Below, piece after piece: positions 10,186 through 19,710 of a DNA stretch of 64,000 nucleotides (within the stretch, counting starts at the first letter, position 1; the number at the start of each line of letters is the position of its first letter). The stretch covers positions 2,852,001 through 2,916,000 of the forward strand of contig NZ_CP124747.1 in the NCBI RefSeq assembly GCF_041860085.1, given 5' to 3'. Made by a program: the position numbers and the translations under genes. The notes beneath the pieces are model-generated. The model was not told the DNA's origin. It made no database searches and was given only the letters and a program-made list of their open reading frames with translations. The stretch is from Schlesneria sp. DSM 10557. GTDB taxonomy: Bacteria; Planctomycetota; Planctomycetia; Planctomycetales; Planctomycetaceae.

Positions 10186-11412
10186 TTATTCCTGAATTTC
10201 GCTGTAAACGTGCTGTGCCCCCGCCAACACGATGCATCCATCACACGAAGCAAGCAGCCGAGCGGCCTCGAGTGGGTCTTCCAGCGGTGTCATGAATGAC
10301 CGTTCGACGAGTTGGCTGTCGAGACGACTGAGCAAGTAAATTGAAGCCCAGTCTGCAGCGGAAGCAATTTGTGATGCCGATAACACGTCCGGCGGTGCGG
10401 CATTTCGCAGGGGGCGCAGGGCGGCTTTGGCCGAACGACTGTTGCCGATCATTTCGATTCCTGCCCCCGGCTCTGCGGCCAGATCGGACAAGACAATGAT
10501 GCGGCCCCCCTGAACGACCAGTTTACGAGCCGCTTCCACCGCCGCGCCGAGATCATCCCAGGAAGTCTCGTCACCCGAACCGGGGATAGCGACCAGTGCA
10601 GTCTCGCCCCGTTGATCGAGCGTCACGCGCCAATGTTCGTCCAGCAGCTTCCTGCCTTGTTCTGCCACCCGGTCGGTGCTTCCCGCCAGAATGGCGGACA
10701 TTCCCGCATGGCTTCGCGAAGGAAGCACCTGAATGGCGAACTGAACCCCCAGCAGCCAGGCAATTTCATTGACCAGTTGCCGCAAGGGACGTTCATCGTC
10801 CGGCCCGAGTTCCTGGTGCCCCTGTCCGAGCGACTTTGCAAACGCGTCCGGAGTCGACAAGCCAGGATAGAAAGCACTGGTCAGTTCACGTCTGCCGAGC
10901 ATCGCGTCAAAGCCAAAGCGCCCGATCGGCAGCACGAAATCGGCGTCCAGAACATCTCGTGACAGATACAGTCGTTCGCCCGCCGCACTGGAAGCCAGAT
11001 AGCCGGTGGAGTCAGCCACGGTCGGATCGTGGATTTTCCACGTCACCTGATCTCGCACTTCGGGCGGCAACAGTCGCCGCGGGTCGGCCAGGTTACGCTT
11101 CAGCATTGATGCAGGCTGAAGAATCAGCACACTGGAGGGATTGATCCCGGCCGAGGCAAACGACGACCAGATCCCACTGATAATTTCCGCCCCGGAAGGG
11201 ACACCACGATCAAGCACGATCGTCACGCGGTCATCGGGGACCAGAGCCAGTTCCAGCGCGGGAAACTCGATCGGCTGACGTACGCTTTCTCTCGCCGCTC
11301 CAACGGGATCGGCCAGCGGTTCAGGCCCCAGTCCCGAATACAAAATACGGTTATCAGGAAGTTCGCTTTCCCAGCGTTCCGAGGCCCCGTAATCGAGCGT
11401 GATCAGCGTCAT
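10186..11412 (-). CDS. LarA-like (DUF2088) lactate racemase-domain protein
   Basis: The 408-residue protein starts MTLITLDYG and shows the LarA/DUF2088 N-terminal pattern, with DDRVTIVLDRGVPSGAEI at about residues 60-77 and IISGIWSSFASAGI following. True LarA is a nickel-pincer lactate racemase, and related proteins racemise other 2-hydroxy acids. I could not place the LarA catalytic histidines and lysine with certainty. No larB, larC or larE cofactor genes are adjacent, so racemase activity is inferred only. It is cytoplasmic. It lies 27 bases upstream of the propeller gene on the same strand and may be co-transcribed with it. Confidence 0.72.
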   Translation of the reverse strand: MTLITLDYGASERWESELPDNRILYSGLGPEPLADPVGAARESVRQPIEFPALELALVPDDRVTIVLDRGVPSGAEIISGIWSSFASAGINPSSVLILQPASMLKRNLADPRRLLPPEVRDQVTWKIHDPTVADSTGYLASSAAGERLYLSRDVLDADFVLPIGRFGFDAMLGRRELTSAFYPGLSTPDAFAKSLGQGHQELGPDDERPLRQLVNEIAWLLGVQFAIQVLPSRSHAGMSAILAGSTDRVAEQGRKLLDEHWRVTLDQRGETALVAIPGSGDETSWDDLGAAVEAARKLVVQGGRIIVLSDLAAEPGAGIEMIGNSRSAKAALRPLRNAAPPDVLSASQIASAADWASIYLLSRLDSQLVERSFMTPLEDPLEAARLLASCDGCIVLAGAQHVYSEIQE

Positions 11413-11589
11413 TCCTCAACACTTTCGTCGTCCGCAGTCAATTTCACTCATTCAGGCAAACTCGCTGGGCGGGCATTCATTGTTCACCCACCACGCAACC
11501 TGTTCAACCCGTGTCATCCTTGAGCTGTAACACTCGCGTCAATCTCGACTGGCAGGGAACCTCCGGGCCAGTTCCCGTCCATTGCCGCG

Positions 11590-12516
11590 CTAACTTGCCG
11601 CAGCTGGTTCGGACCGAACCAGCAGTCCCAGGTCGACCAGCTTGCTTCGACACTCATCTCGTTCACGACAGCGGGCCAGGTCAACCCATGTCGGATCCTG
11701 AACATTCATGAAGTCTGCTTCAGTATACGGAGGTGCCGAATTGGTTGCTGCACCACGCGCCGTCAGTCGCTGGATCACTTCACGCTCCAGTCGACTGAGC
11801 GATGATCCACCGATGCGATAATCCTCGAAGGCTTCCCAGACCACCGGGAACAGGGGGCGGATAATTTCGCGCCCGATGGTCGTCGCATACAACCGGATTT
11901 CCTGCTGAGCATGCGAGTCCATTCTGAGCGCAAGAAAGTGCAGCAGGTTGTGCAGATCGACTTTCCAGTAGGCTTCAGTATAGGTCGACAGCGGCAGATC
12001 CTTACGGGCTTGCTCACGCGCCACTCCTGCCGACAAGCGGTCTTCATACGTCTGGCGAGACAGATCCTGAAGTTGCCGTTCCGCCTCCGTCAGTTGCTGT
12101 CCAACCTCGATCGGTAAAGACTGACCACTCCCCTGCCGATTCTGAGTGGCCTGGGCTCGCCAGGACGAGGGATCGGTGGTCTGCGCCGAGTCGATCGCTT
12201 CGGAATAACGGGTGCTGTACTCATTGACATTGGCCATCCGATGCCGAATCCACTGGCGCCAGCAGTCCATGGGGACGCGGACCAGCAGCTTGACTTCAGC
12301 CATTTCAAACGGAGTCGTATGCCGATGTCTCAGCAGATATCGAATCAGCGAACGATCGTCAGAAACTCGTTTCGTGCCGGCGCCGTAGCTGACCCGGGCA
12401 GCCTGTACGACAGCGGAGTCGTCACCCATCACGTCGACGAGGCAGACGAAACCATCATTGAGCAACGGGAATTTCTTCCATCGCAGTTGCTCGATGGTTG
12501 ACAAAGTTTCGGACAT
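11590..12516 (-). CDS. thyX: Flavin-dependent thymidylate synthase ThyX
   Basis: It makes dTMP from dUMP with methylene-tetrahydrofolate and FAD. The ThyX signature RHRMANVNEYS (RHR-x7-S) is present near residue 88, followed by TRYS. Upstream are RVSYGAGTK and LLRHRHTTPFE, and later KVDLHNLLHFLALRMD and EIRLYA, all expected ThyX segments. From the ATG at 12516 it has 308 residues, longer than the usual 220-260 because of an insertion after the signature and a C-terminal extension of roughly 50 residues. An in-frame TTG ten codons upstream is less likely. A stand-alone gene whose presence suggests thymidylate is made by ThyX in this organism. Confidence 0.95.
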   Translation of the reverse strand: MSETLSTIEQLRWKKFPLLNDGFVCLVDVMGDDSAVVQAARVSYGAGTKRVSDDRSLIRYLLRHRHTTPFEMAEVKLLVRVPMDCWRQWIRHRMANVNEYSTRYSEAIDSAQTTDPSSWRAQATQNRQGSGQSLPIEVGQQLTEAERQLQDLSRQTYEDRLSAGVAREQARKDLPLSTYTEAYWKVDLHNLLHFLALRMDSHAQQEIRLYATTIGREIIRPLFPVVWEAFEDYRIGGSSLSRLEREVIQRLTARGAATNSAPPYTEADFMNVQDPTWVDLARCRERDECRSKLVDLGLLVRSEPAAAS

Positions 12517-13184
12517 GAGAGGAATCCCCACTGAAAACCAGCCCAATGACAGCCACAGGCCGGGCGTATTCTTTCAAATTACTTCTCTAGGTTCGGCGAG
12601 GGCCATCATGATCACACCGACGAACCAACCGATTTGACATTGACGGCGTGCTAGCGTTTACTGCCCCGGGATCCACGCCAATTCACAGCAAAACGTTCAC
12701 ATGGTACAAAGTCCAGCGAATTTGGGCTTCGCGACACTTGGCATCTTCGCCGAAGGGCATGAACAGGCCTCCCGGCCCCACTCGCCCTTCTCACAACCGT
12801 ACGGACATCGCTCGGCAGAAGTCGGGAACTTGTATGTGATCAGACGGTCGAATTCCACCAAGCCGAACCCTCCCCATCTTCGGCAACGAGTCCCCACCAG
12901 CTTCCAGACGACGCAACTTGAACAGGGGGAGTTGTATGGAGCCGCCCGGCCTGGCTCTGGATCCATCATCCCGTCCTCGACGTGACATCGCTCGGGACTG
13001 AACGGATTCTCCCTCCGCAAGATTCGGGAACACGATCCCGGACACCATTTCGGGACAGGTACTGCCGCTTGACGACGGGAGAATCAGCGTGTTAAAACCA
13101 TTTTTGCGTTAAATTTTTGATCATGGGTTGTCATGGCTTCAGTGATCCTCCTCATTTGGCTTTATTCTCTATGTGGATCGTCCG
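12517..13184. other. Gene-poor intergenic region, 668 bases
   Basis: The region lies between divergent thyX and the FHA gene. Overlapping open frames on both strands at about 12697-13020 (minus, cysteine-containing, 107 codons) and 12701-12985 (plus, 94 codons) cannot both be real, and neither shows a domain, signal or clear ribosome site. They may be decayed coding sequence. A 60-base AT-richer stretch at about 13090-13160 probably holds the FHA gene promoter. Confidence 0.4.
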
Positions 13185-13889
13185 ATGACCTGGGTGACAA
13201 TTCGAGTCCTCGAAGGCATGGAACAGGGGCGGGTCTATTCTCGCTTGCCCCTGCCAATCTCGGTCGGTCGTGAGGATGAAAATAACATCCAATTGAATGA
13301 TGACCGGATCAGCCGGTTTCATGCAAAACTGCAGGATCACTCCGGTCGCGTCATCCTGACAGACCTCGACAGCACGAATGGAACACGCGTTAATGGCCAT
13401 GCGGTCCAGATGCGGGTTCTGCAACCGGGTGACATCATCGCTGTCGGGCGATGTCTACTGCTCCTGTCGGAGCAGGAAGATAGTGATCTAACCCCGATCG
13501 GTGGTGCCGACCAGACATTTTACGCGGGCAGCGGCATTACCTACGACGACAGCAAGGATGACGACTGCGAGTTTTTCGCACCGTTGCCACGCTCGCCGGA
13601 AGAACCCGTTGAGCCATTTCAAAAGGGCTGCCCGGAACTTCCGATTCGGCTCGACGCGCTGCAGCGAGTTCAACTCTCTGACCTGCTTTCTTATGTTCAC
13701 GAGCAGATCGGCCGTGTTGTCAGGAATTCCATTCAGGAAATTGAGAACCCTTCTCCCGAAGAACTGGTTTTGGACAATCCCCAGGAACGGGTTTTCCGCT
13801 GCGACTGGGAAAACTGGTCACATCTGGTCGCACTCCACGCAAAGCTGGCAGAGTGTGTTTGCGCCGTCAACAACCCAGATCATTCGTGA
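13185..13889 (+). CDS. FHA-domain protein
   Basis: About 234 residues from the ATG at 13185 (an in-frame GTG four codons upstream is possible). Residues about 3-95 form a forkhead-associated phosphothreonine-binding domain: ISVGREDENNIQL, ISRFHAKL and DLDSTNGTRVNG, the conserved GR, SxxH and NGT positions. The C-terminal 110 residues are acidic and unrecognised. It presumably docks Ser/Thr-phosphorylated partners, although no kinase gene is near. Its stop codon overlaps a possible ATG for the next frame (TGATG), and the following Tat protein and methyltransferase run in the same direction, so an operon is likely. Confidence 0.9.
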   Translation: MTWVTIRVLEGMEQGRVYSRLPLPISVGREDENNIQLNDDRISRFHAKLQDHSGRVILTDLDSTNGTRVNGHAVQMRVLQPGDIIAVGRCLLLLSEQEDSDLTPIGGADQTFYAGSGITYDDSKDDDCEFFAPLPRSPEEPVEPFQKGCPELPIRLDALQRVQLSDLLSYVHEQIGRVVRNSIQEIENPSPEELVLDNPQERVFRCDWENWSHLVALHAKLAECVCAVNNPDHS

Positions 13890-13936
13890 TGGACTCGGTC
13901 GTTCGAGTCGACCTCAATGGTGATGTGCGGTCCTCT

Positions 13937-14344
13937 ATGTCACACTCTTCGCGCATTGACCGCCGACAGTTCGCCGGAAGCCTGCTCGCGGCTACGAGTG
14001 CCGGTGTCCTGTTAACGACTTCATCGAGCGTCGCGACCGAGGACGACAATCCCCCCTCGGAGAAACCTCCGCAGGATTCGCCGACTGAGGCCAAACATGA
14101 AGAAAAGACGACTGAACCTGCCCCTGAAACAGTTCCTGAAAAGACTTACCCACCCCAGGAAATCCTTCTGCTCACCTGCCTGATTCAGCGTTATCCGAGC
14201 AAACATTTTGACGAGACAGCCTTGCAGGGAATCAACCGGGATCTGCGTGGCGACCTTGTACGAGGTCGGATTCTCAGTGAATTCCCGTTAAAAAACTCGG
14301 ATGGACCTGGATTTGTTTTTCAGGCATTGCCCATTCAAAAATAG
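13937..14344 (+). CDS. Small Tat-signal protein of unknown function
   Basis: About 135 residues from the ATG at 13937; another in-frame ATG at 13889 overlaps the FHA stop. The N-terminus has a twin-arginine motif, SRIDRRQFAG, followed by a hydrophobic core and small residues (SSSVA), so export by Tat is likely. A linker rich in Pro, Glu and Thr follows (about residues 35-75). The C-terminal 60 residues read ILLLTCLIQRYPSKHF and FPLKNSDGPGFVFQALP. I do not recognise the family with certainty. It sits between the FHA protein and a methyltransferase in one run. Confidence 0.7.
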   Translation: MSHSSRIDRRQFAGSLLAATSAGVLLTTSSSVATEDDNPPSEKPPQDSPTEAKHEEKTTEPAPETVPEKTYPPQEILLLTCLIQRYPSKHFDETALQGINRDLRGDLVRGRILSEFPLKNSDGPGFVFQALPIQK

Positions 14345-14425
14345 ATGCCGACAAAGACCAGCCGGGCTCGTCCATTCCCCGAATCGACGAGTTGTCGCTG
14401 GTACTGTCACCCGTGTGAGAACCCC

Positions 14426-15232
14426 ATGATCGACGAAGAATATCGTCGGCAGAATCGAGCGGCCTGGGATCGACTGTCGGACGGAAGCCAGTTTGCCCAT
14501 CGGGCCACTGATGAAGAATGCCTGGATCCGATCAAGACCCTGGACGGCCGTGGATGGCTGCCCAAAAGTGTCGCTGGAATGGACGTTTTGTGCCTGGCCT
14601 CGGGGGGTGGCTGGCAGTCGATTCTATACGCTGCCGCAGGGGCCCGTGTCACAGTCGTCGACTTGAGCGAAGGGATGCTGAGTCTTGATGAACGCGAAGC
14701 CGCCCGCCGCAGGCTGTCGGTGAAAACCATTCATGCGTCGATGGACGATCTGTCCATGCTGGAAGACCAGTCCTTTGACATCGTCCACCAACCGGTCAGC
14801 ACATGCTACGTCCCCGATCTCTTACGGGTCTATTCCGAGATCGCCCGGGTCTGCCGCGATGGAGGCGTTTACATCAGCCAGCACAAACAGCCAACAAGTG
14901 CACAAATCACTCATCGCAATGAACGCAATCACTTCGTGATTGGCATCGAATACTATCACGAAGGCCCCCTTCCCCGGACGGAAGATACATCCTACCGTGA
15001 ACGGGGCGCTGTCGAATATCTGCATCGCTGGGATGAACTGGTGGGTGGACTGTGTCGCTCGGGATTCGTGATCGAAGATCTGCGGGAACCACGACGGGCC
15101 GATCCCCAAGCTCCCGTCGAGCATTTCGGCTACCGGGGCAGGTTTATCCCACCGTACGTCCGTATGAAAGCCCGCCGACTGCCACGAACAACTCAGCCCG
15201 AACCCCGAACACCGCAGATCTGGATCCCCTGA
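14426..15232 (+). CDS. SAM-dependent class I methyltransferase
   Basis: About 268 residues from the ATG at 14426, chosen because MIDEEYRRQNRAAWDRLS is the typical start of this group; an in-frame ATG at 14345 would add 27 unlikely residues. Motif I reads VLCLASGGGWQS near residue 53, motif II reads VTVVDLSEGML, and the motif-III region has DQSFDIVHQPVS, a Rossmann-fold methyltransferase of the Methyltransf_11/25 type. Function is not known: small-molecule or protein methylation is possible. It is the third gene of a same-strand run with the FHA and Tat proteins. Confidence 0.85.
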   Translation: MIDEEYRRQNRAAWDRLSDGSQFAHRATDEECLDPIKTLDGRGWLPKSVAGMDVLCLASGGGWQSILYAAAGARVTVVDLSEGMLSLDEREAARRRLSVKTIHASMDDLSMLEDQSFDIVHQPVSTCYVPDLLRVYSEIARVCRDGGVYISQHKQPTSAQITHRNERNHFVIGIEYYHEGPLPRTEDTSYRERGAVEYLHRWDELVGGLCRSGFVIEDLREPRRADPQAPVEHFGYRGRFIPPYVRMKARRLPRTTQPEPRTPQIWIP

Positions 15233-15357
15233 CAGGAACGGACTCCACGGAGTTCGCTCGCTCCGGAAGCTTTCCCCGACGTTTCCCTTCGTCCACGACC
15301 TGAGGGCCCCCTCTGCAACGCGAAACGTTCAAGTCGCCGTGACGACATTTAGAGCAC

Positions 15358-15870
15358 TCAACTTGCAGGCTGATTGCTGCCCGTACCAGGAGCCGGAGGG
15401 GGAACGATTCGTTCTGGAGCATCGAGATAAGACTGCAAGATGACCTTGGCCGCCAGACTGTCGAGAGGCTGCTTCCGTTTAGAGGGCGATTCACCCCGCA
15501 TCCAGATCAACAGTTCGGCTTCGGCGGACGAGTATCTCTCGTCAATGTAGACCAGAGGGATTGATGTCTGCGCCGCCACCCATGTCCCGAACTCGCGGAC
15601 CTCTGCGGCAGCGGTCCCCTCTTCTCCATTCGTTCGGATAGGAAGGCCGAGTACGATGCCCACCGCCCGGTATTCCTGAATCAGTTCCCGAATGTACTTC
15701 AAATTTGCCGCCGGCTGCCGAACAAGCCAGGTCTCGACGGGGACAGCGACCGTCTGATCGGAATTCGAAACAGCCACCCCCATCCGCTTGGTACCGTAAT
15801 CCAGCCCCAGTAACGCTCCGTGCTTGGGCAACAGGGTTCGAGTCGGCTCAGTGGAAGGCTGATCGGTCAT
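15358..15870 (-). CDS. ruvX: RuvX/YqgF Holliday-junction resolvase-like nuclease
   Basis: About 170 residues from the ATG at 15870 (GTG at 15879 is possible). The RNase H-like fold is marked by LGLDYGTKRMGVAVS with the first catalytic Asp, IVLGLPIRTNGEEG, the acidic segment VYIDERYSSAEAE and the C-terminal DSLAAKVILQSYLD. In bacteria this protein acts in pre-16S rRNA 5'-end maturation and has been proposed as a Holliday-junction resolvase. Motifs and order are complete. Encoded alone, convergent with the methyltransferase gene. Confidence 0.93.
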   Translation of the reverse strand: MTDQPSTEPTRTLLPKHGALLGLDYGTKRMGVAVSNSDQTVAVPVETWLVRQPAANLKYIRELIQEYRAVGIVLGLPIRTNGEEGTAAAEVREFGTWVAAQTSIPLVYIDERYSSAEAELLIWMRGESPSKRKQPLDSLAAKVILQSYLDAPERIVPPPAPGTGSNQPAS

Positions 15871-16352
15871 TACAGGCACTTGTCAAAGAAGTATGGGCAT
15901 CTGGGGGGCTCATCGAGGATGGGGGCATCAGGCATCTGAACGTCGCCCAACGGACACTCCCGGCGGAGCAAAAAACAGCCATACGGAGCGTTCCTGACGA
16001 GGCCCAGAGTCCAAGTTATCAGATTCCCCTCGCATGGTCATGCCCTCGGCGTTTCCCTCTGACTCGCACCGTCTTAAAAAAACGGCATGGCGCCACGGAT
16101 AAACCAGCTCCGCACATCGAAACCAGTTCTGCACCTCGACCTGAACCGGCGTGGAACATCCGAATCCGTTCTGACACTTGACCGCAACTTGCGGGACAGT
16201 CCCCGACGAGCGAGCCCGAATGACGTCGACGGAATCTGGATTTCTGGCTACAAATCTCCGGTGCCGTGGTGCGAACTCTCAGGTGCGGAGGCTCCGCGAC
16301 TGCGATCGATTTTGGTTCGGCTCTCGCCATTCTTGTCTCAGATCAGGTTGTC
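15871..16352. other. Intergenic region, divergent genes
   Basis: This 482-base gap separates ruvX from the nuclease-fold candidate. Short open frames occur in several frames without features. A promoter for each neighbour must be here, but I could not assign one by eye. Confidence 0.4.
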
Positions 16353-17048
16353 ATGGAATCGACACTTCATCGTGAACTCAAGCTGCTTTACAGCGGTTCG
16401 GCAGAAGACGTTGAAGTCCAGGTCGATGGTTATCGGATCGACGCCGTCGTTGACGGGACTCTGTTTGAAATCCAGCAGGCGTCGCTGGGCGCTCTTCGCA
16501 GCAAAGTCCGTGCACTTCTGGATCGTCATGAAGTCGTGGTCGTGAAGCCACTCGCCTCACGCAAACGACTCATCCGGCGTGCCAAAAAAGATGGCCCGGT
16601 GATCTCGTCGCGTTTCAGCCCCTTACGGGAATCAATCTTCCACCTGTTTGAGGACCTGGTCTACTTCGTCGATCTTTTCCCACACGAACGATTGACGCTG
16701 GAAGTGGTGCTGACGGAACAGGAAGAACATCGCATCAGTAAGGTCCGGCGGCGGCGATTCGGTCCCGACTACCGCGTGGAAGACAGACGCCTCGTGCAGG
16801 TGGTCTCGTCGCATTCGCTGCGTACCCTGGCAGATCTGCGGGCTCTGTTGCCGGTGACGCTGGTCTCTCCCTTCACCACCGAGGATCTGGCGCGCGAGGC
16901 GCGGATCCCCCGGTGGATCTCGCAGAAAATGGCCTATTGCCTGAGAAAAACCGGTGCCGTCAACGTCATCGGAAAGAGAGGCCGATCCATCCTGTACGAG
17001 CTCCCCGTTGAAAAGCTGACGAAGCGAAGAACGCGGAAAGCTGCCTGA
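16353..17048 (+). CDS. Conserved hypothetical, possible PD-(D/E)XK-like nuclease fold with C-terminal helical/winged-helix part
   Basis: About 231 residues from the ATG at 16353, preceded by CAGG at workable spacing. The N-terminal part reads ELKLLYSG, VDGYRIDAVVDGTLFEIQ and LGALRSKVRALLDRH. The order Asp, then Glu-x-Gln on the next strand, then a Lys-bearing helix resembles restriction-endonuclease-like folds with an ExQ variant. The C-terminal 70 residues include SPFTTEDLAREARIPRWISQKM and a basic tail, reminiscent of a winged-helix DNA-binding part. I know of no experimental function. It lies 181 bases upstream of RNase PH on the same strand. The nuclease idea is inference. Confidence 0.68.
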   Translation: MESTLHRELKLLYSGSAEDVEVQVDGYRIDAVVDGTLFEIQQASLGALRSKVRALLDRHEVVVVKPLASRKRLIRRAKKDGPVISSRFSPLRESIFHLFEDLVYFVDLFPHERLTLEVVLTEQEEHRISKVRRRRFGPDYRVEDRRLVQVVSSHSLRTLADLRALLPVTLVSPFTTEDLAREARIPRWISQKMAYCLRKTGAVNVIGKRGRSILYELPVEKLTKRRTRKAA

Positions 17049-17229
17049 TCGGATCATCCCATCAACCGGCCTGCGAGCGCCGGCAGAACTGTCCCCCAGG
17101 CCTTCTGTCTGAACGGGACATGGCAGAAACGAGTCTCTCGCATTGAACGCGATGTGCTGCGAGAATACGTTGCTGACCAATCTGCAAATTGAATTTTTCT
17201 GCGACGAAGAGCAAACGAACGAGACCCCC

Positions 17230-17985
17230 ATGCGCCACGACCAGCGACAACCCGAAGAATTGCGACCGATCCGAGTTCAACGCCACTTTGTTGGAGCAGC
17301 CCCCGGCAGCGTGCTGATCTCTGCCGGCAAGACGACGGTGCTGTGTACCGCCAGCATCGACAGCACTCTCCCCCCCTGGAAGGCCAACTCCGATCCCACC
17401 ACACTTTCTGGCTGGCTCACCGCCGAATACTCCATGCTCCCCGGCAGCACTTCGCCACGAAAGCGACGCGAACGTGACAAGATGGACGGCCGCTCGACCG
17501 AAATTCAGCGACTCATCGGACGCAGCCTGCGCTCAGCACTCGATTTCCGCGCCCTTGGTGCCCGCACGATCGCCATCGACTGCGATGTGCTGGAAGCGGA
17601 CGGCGGCACCCGAACGCTGAGCATCACGGGGGGGTTCATTGCCTTGTGCGATGCAATCGCCTCGATTCGTAGCGAACTCCCTGCCGATCGCCCCGTCATC
17701 GAGCGCAGCATCGCGGCGATCAGTGTCGGCGTCGTCAACGGGACGCCAGTACTGGATCTGGATTATGTGGAAGACAGCACCGCCGAAGTCGATATGAACG
17801 TCGTCATGAGCGGTACGGGCCAGTTCATTGAAGTGCAGGGAACCGCCGAAGGCAAACCCTTCTCACGCGAATTCCTCAATCAGCAACTCGACCTCGCTGC
17901 AAAAGGGATTGAACAACTGACGCGCCTTCAGCGCGAAGCCCTCGGCCCCGACTGGCCCTCCTTCGATCCCTCCATGACGTGCTGA
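17230..17985 (+). CDS. rph: Ribonuclease PH
   Basis: RNase PH is the phosphorolytic 3'-5' exoribonuclease that trims tRNA and rRNA precursors. From the ATG at 17230 it has 251 residues, near the usual 240. Conserved features: [14 protein letters not shown] at the N-terminus, [51 protein letters not shown] (basic RNA-binding stretch with [14 protein letters not shown]), [17 protein letters not shown] and [18 protein letters not shown]. An upstream in-frame ATG at 17143 would add 29 atypical residues and is rejected. Confidence 0.96.
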   Translation: MRHDQRQPEELRPIRVQRHFVGAAPGSVLISAGKTTVLCTASIDSTLPPWKANSDPTTLSGWLTAEYSMLPGSTSPRKRRERDKMDGRSTEIQRLIGRSLRSALDFRALGARTIAIDCDVLEADGGTRTLSITGGFIALCDAIASIRSELPADRPVIERSIAAISVGVVNGTPVLDLDYVEDSTAEVDMNVVMSGTGQFIEVQGTAEGKPFSREFLNQQLDLAAKGIEQLTRLQREALGPDWPSFDPSMTC

Positions 17986-18369
17986 ATCAGGAAAGCATTT
18001 GACAAAGTGGGAACGTCATCGCGTGCCGGTCCACGATCAAGTGACAATCAGACCGCTCCGCTCTGAATCCTGGCCATCATGAACAACCCTTTGCGTGATG
18101 AGGTGACCAACTTCGGCACGCGAAGGCCATTTGCACAATTCGTGGGCTTAATTCGCGGGCTGAAGCAGTACGATAATCGGCGCGAATTGGACTCGTTCGC
18201 TACCGGTGTTGCCAGAGATATCCGAGTAGCTCAATCACACCGGCAGAGAAATTGCAGGGGTCACTGGGGCGCGGGCATCTGCTGAAGTAGGATCTGATCC
18301 GGCACAGCGAAAATTGATTGAGCGGAATGTTGACCGCAAACTGGGACGGGACACGCGAGGACGTTGAGC
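17986..18369. other. Intergenic region
   Basis: The 384 bases between rph and the beta-lactamase-like gene contain one short plus-strand frame (18079-18285) with no features. A GAGGA ribosome site sits 8 bases before the ATG at 18370. I see no clear terminator or operator. Confidence 0.4.
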
Positions 18370-19575
18370 ATGAAAAGCCAGGGACTGACAAAAACGGGAC
18401 TTGATCGGCTGAATCGAGTTCTTTGCGGATATGTCGAACGGAAGGAAGTTCCCGGGTTGGTGGCGCTGGTGAGCCACGTTGACCAGGTCCATATCGAGGG
18501 ACTGGGGACCATGTCGGTTGGCGAAGACGCTCTCATGAAGCGGGACACTCTGTTCCGGATTGCGTCGCTGACCAAACCGATCACAGCCGTTGCGGCCATG
18601 ATTCTGGTGGAAGAATGCCAGTTGCGGCTGGATGAATCGATCGAAACGTGGATGCCGGAACTGGCGAACCGACGCGTCCTGAAGTCATTGGCATCGGAAT
18701 TGGACGACACGGTTCCCGCCGCCCGCCCCATCACGTTGCGCGACTTACTGACGTCACGCATGGGGATTGGCAGCGTGCTGGCTCCGCCGGATACGTACCC
18801 GATCCAGAAGCGGATTCGCGAAGATCACATCGGCGGTGACCGCCCTCCACTTCCGACGCTCATCTCGGGAACCGACGAGTGGTTGCAGAAACTTGGAGCC
18901 CTGCCCCTGATCGCACAACCGGGGGAAAGATGGATGTATCACATCAGTCAGGATGTTCTGGGAGTCCTGATTTCGCGCGTCTCGGGTCAGTCACTCGGGG
19001 ACTTCATGCGTGAACGGATCTTTGAGCCTCTGGGGATGGAAGACACCGCGTTCCACGTCCCCGAGCAAAACCGGGATCGGCTGCCCACCTGTTACAATTT
19101 CAATCGCGAGACGCAGGAGCTGCATGTCTACGACGACGCTCAGAACAGTGCCTGGCATGCGGAACCGGCGTTTGAATCCGGCGGCGGGGGACTCGTGGCG
19201 ACGATCGAAGACTACTTCGCGTTCACGCTGATGATGCTCAATAACGGCTGGCACGGACGCAAACAGATTTTGTCCCGCGCATCGATTCAGCTCATGAAGT
19301 CAGATCAACTGACGCCAGAACAACGAGCGGGGTCGGAGGTCTTCTTCGGCCGTCACGGCAGTTGGGGATTCGGCGTGGGAGTCGACGTTTTCCGCGACGA
19401 TATCTTCCGCACACCGGGCCGATTCGGCTGGGACGGAGGACTGGGAACCTCGGCCTACGTCGATCCCGCCGAAGGGATGATTGGCATTCTGATGACGCAA
19501 AGTCTGATGCATTCCCCCACCCCACCCAAGATCTTCACCGATTTCTGGACGCTGGCGTACGGAGCAATGGAATAA
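18370..19575 (+). CDS. Serine beta-lactamase-like (class C / penicillin-binding-like) hydrolase
   Basis: About 401 residues from the ATG at 18370. The nucleophile motif SxxK reads IASLTKPIT near residue 60. The second-motif Tyr lies in MYHISQDVLG near 195, and a third-motif-like GWDGGLGTS near 355 replaces KTG, as is common in esterase-like members. Other family segments are LRDLLTSRMGI, FEPLGMEDTAFHV and GGGGLVATIEDYFAF. There is no obvious signal peptide. The family includes esterases, D-aminopeptidases and carboxypeptidases, so antibiotic hydrolysis should not be assumed. Confidence 0.9.
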   Translation: MKSQGLTKTGLDRLNRVLCGYVERKEVPGLVALVSHVDQVHIEGLGTMSVGEDALMKRDTLFRIASLTKPITAVAAMILVEECQLRLDESIETWMPELANRRVLKSLASELDDTVPAARPITLRDLLTSRMGIGSVLAPPDTYPIQKRIREDHIGGDRPPLPTLISGTDEWLQKLGALPLIAQPGERWMYHISQDVLGVLISRVSGQSLGDFMRERIFEPLGMEDTAFHVPEQNRDRLPTCYNFNRETQELHVYDDAQNSAWHAEPAFESGGGGLVATIEDYFAFTLMMLNNGWHGRKQILSRASIQLMKSDQLTPEQRAGSEVFFGRHGSWGFGVGVDVFRDDIFRTPGRFGWDGGLGTSAYVDPAEGMIGILMTQSLMHSPTPPKIFTDFWTLAYGAME

Positions 19576-19710
19576 GTCAAGTCCTTACCAGTGGAAACAG
19601 GAACCCGGGACTCGTCGTGCTTCGGCGTCACGGTTCAATTCATGAGCCAGTCCCTTTCAACTGTTTTGATCTCGCATCTCAGTTTCACCATTTAAGAAGC
19701 GATTACCCAG

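Noticed and set aside
12697..13020. 107-codon minus-strand cysteine-containing frame
   Set aside because: Overlaps another frame on the opposite strand, has no clear ribosome site or domain, and may be decayed sequence.
18370..19575. Reading the beta-lactamase-like gene as antibiotic resistance
   Set aside because: The third motif is not KTG, no signal peptide is visible, and this superfamily is mostly esterases and peptidases.
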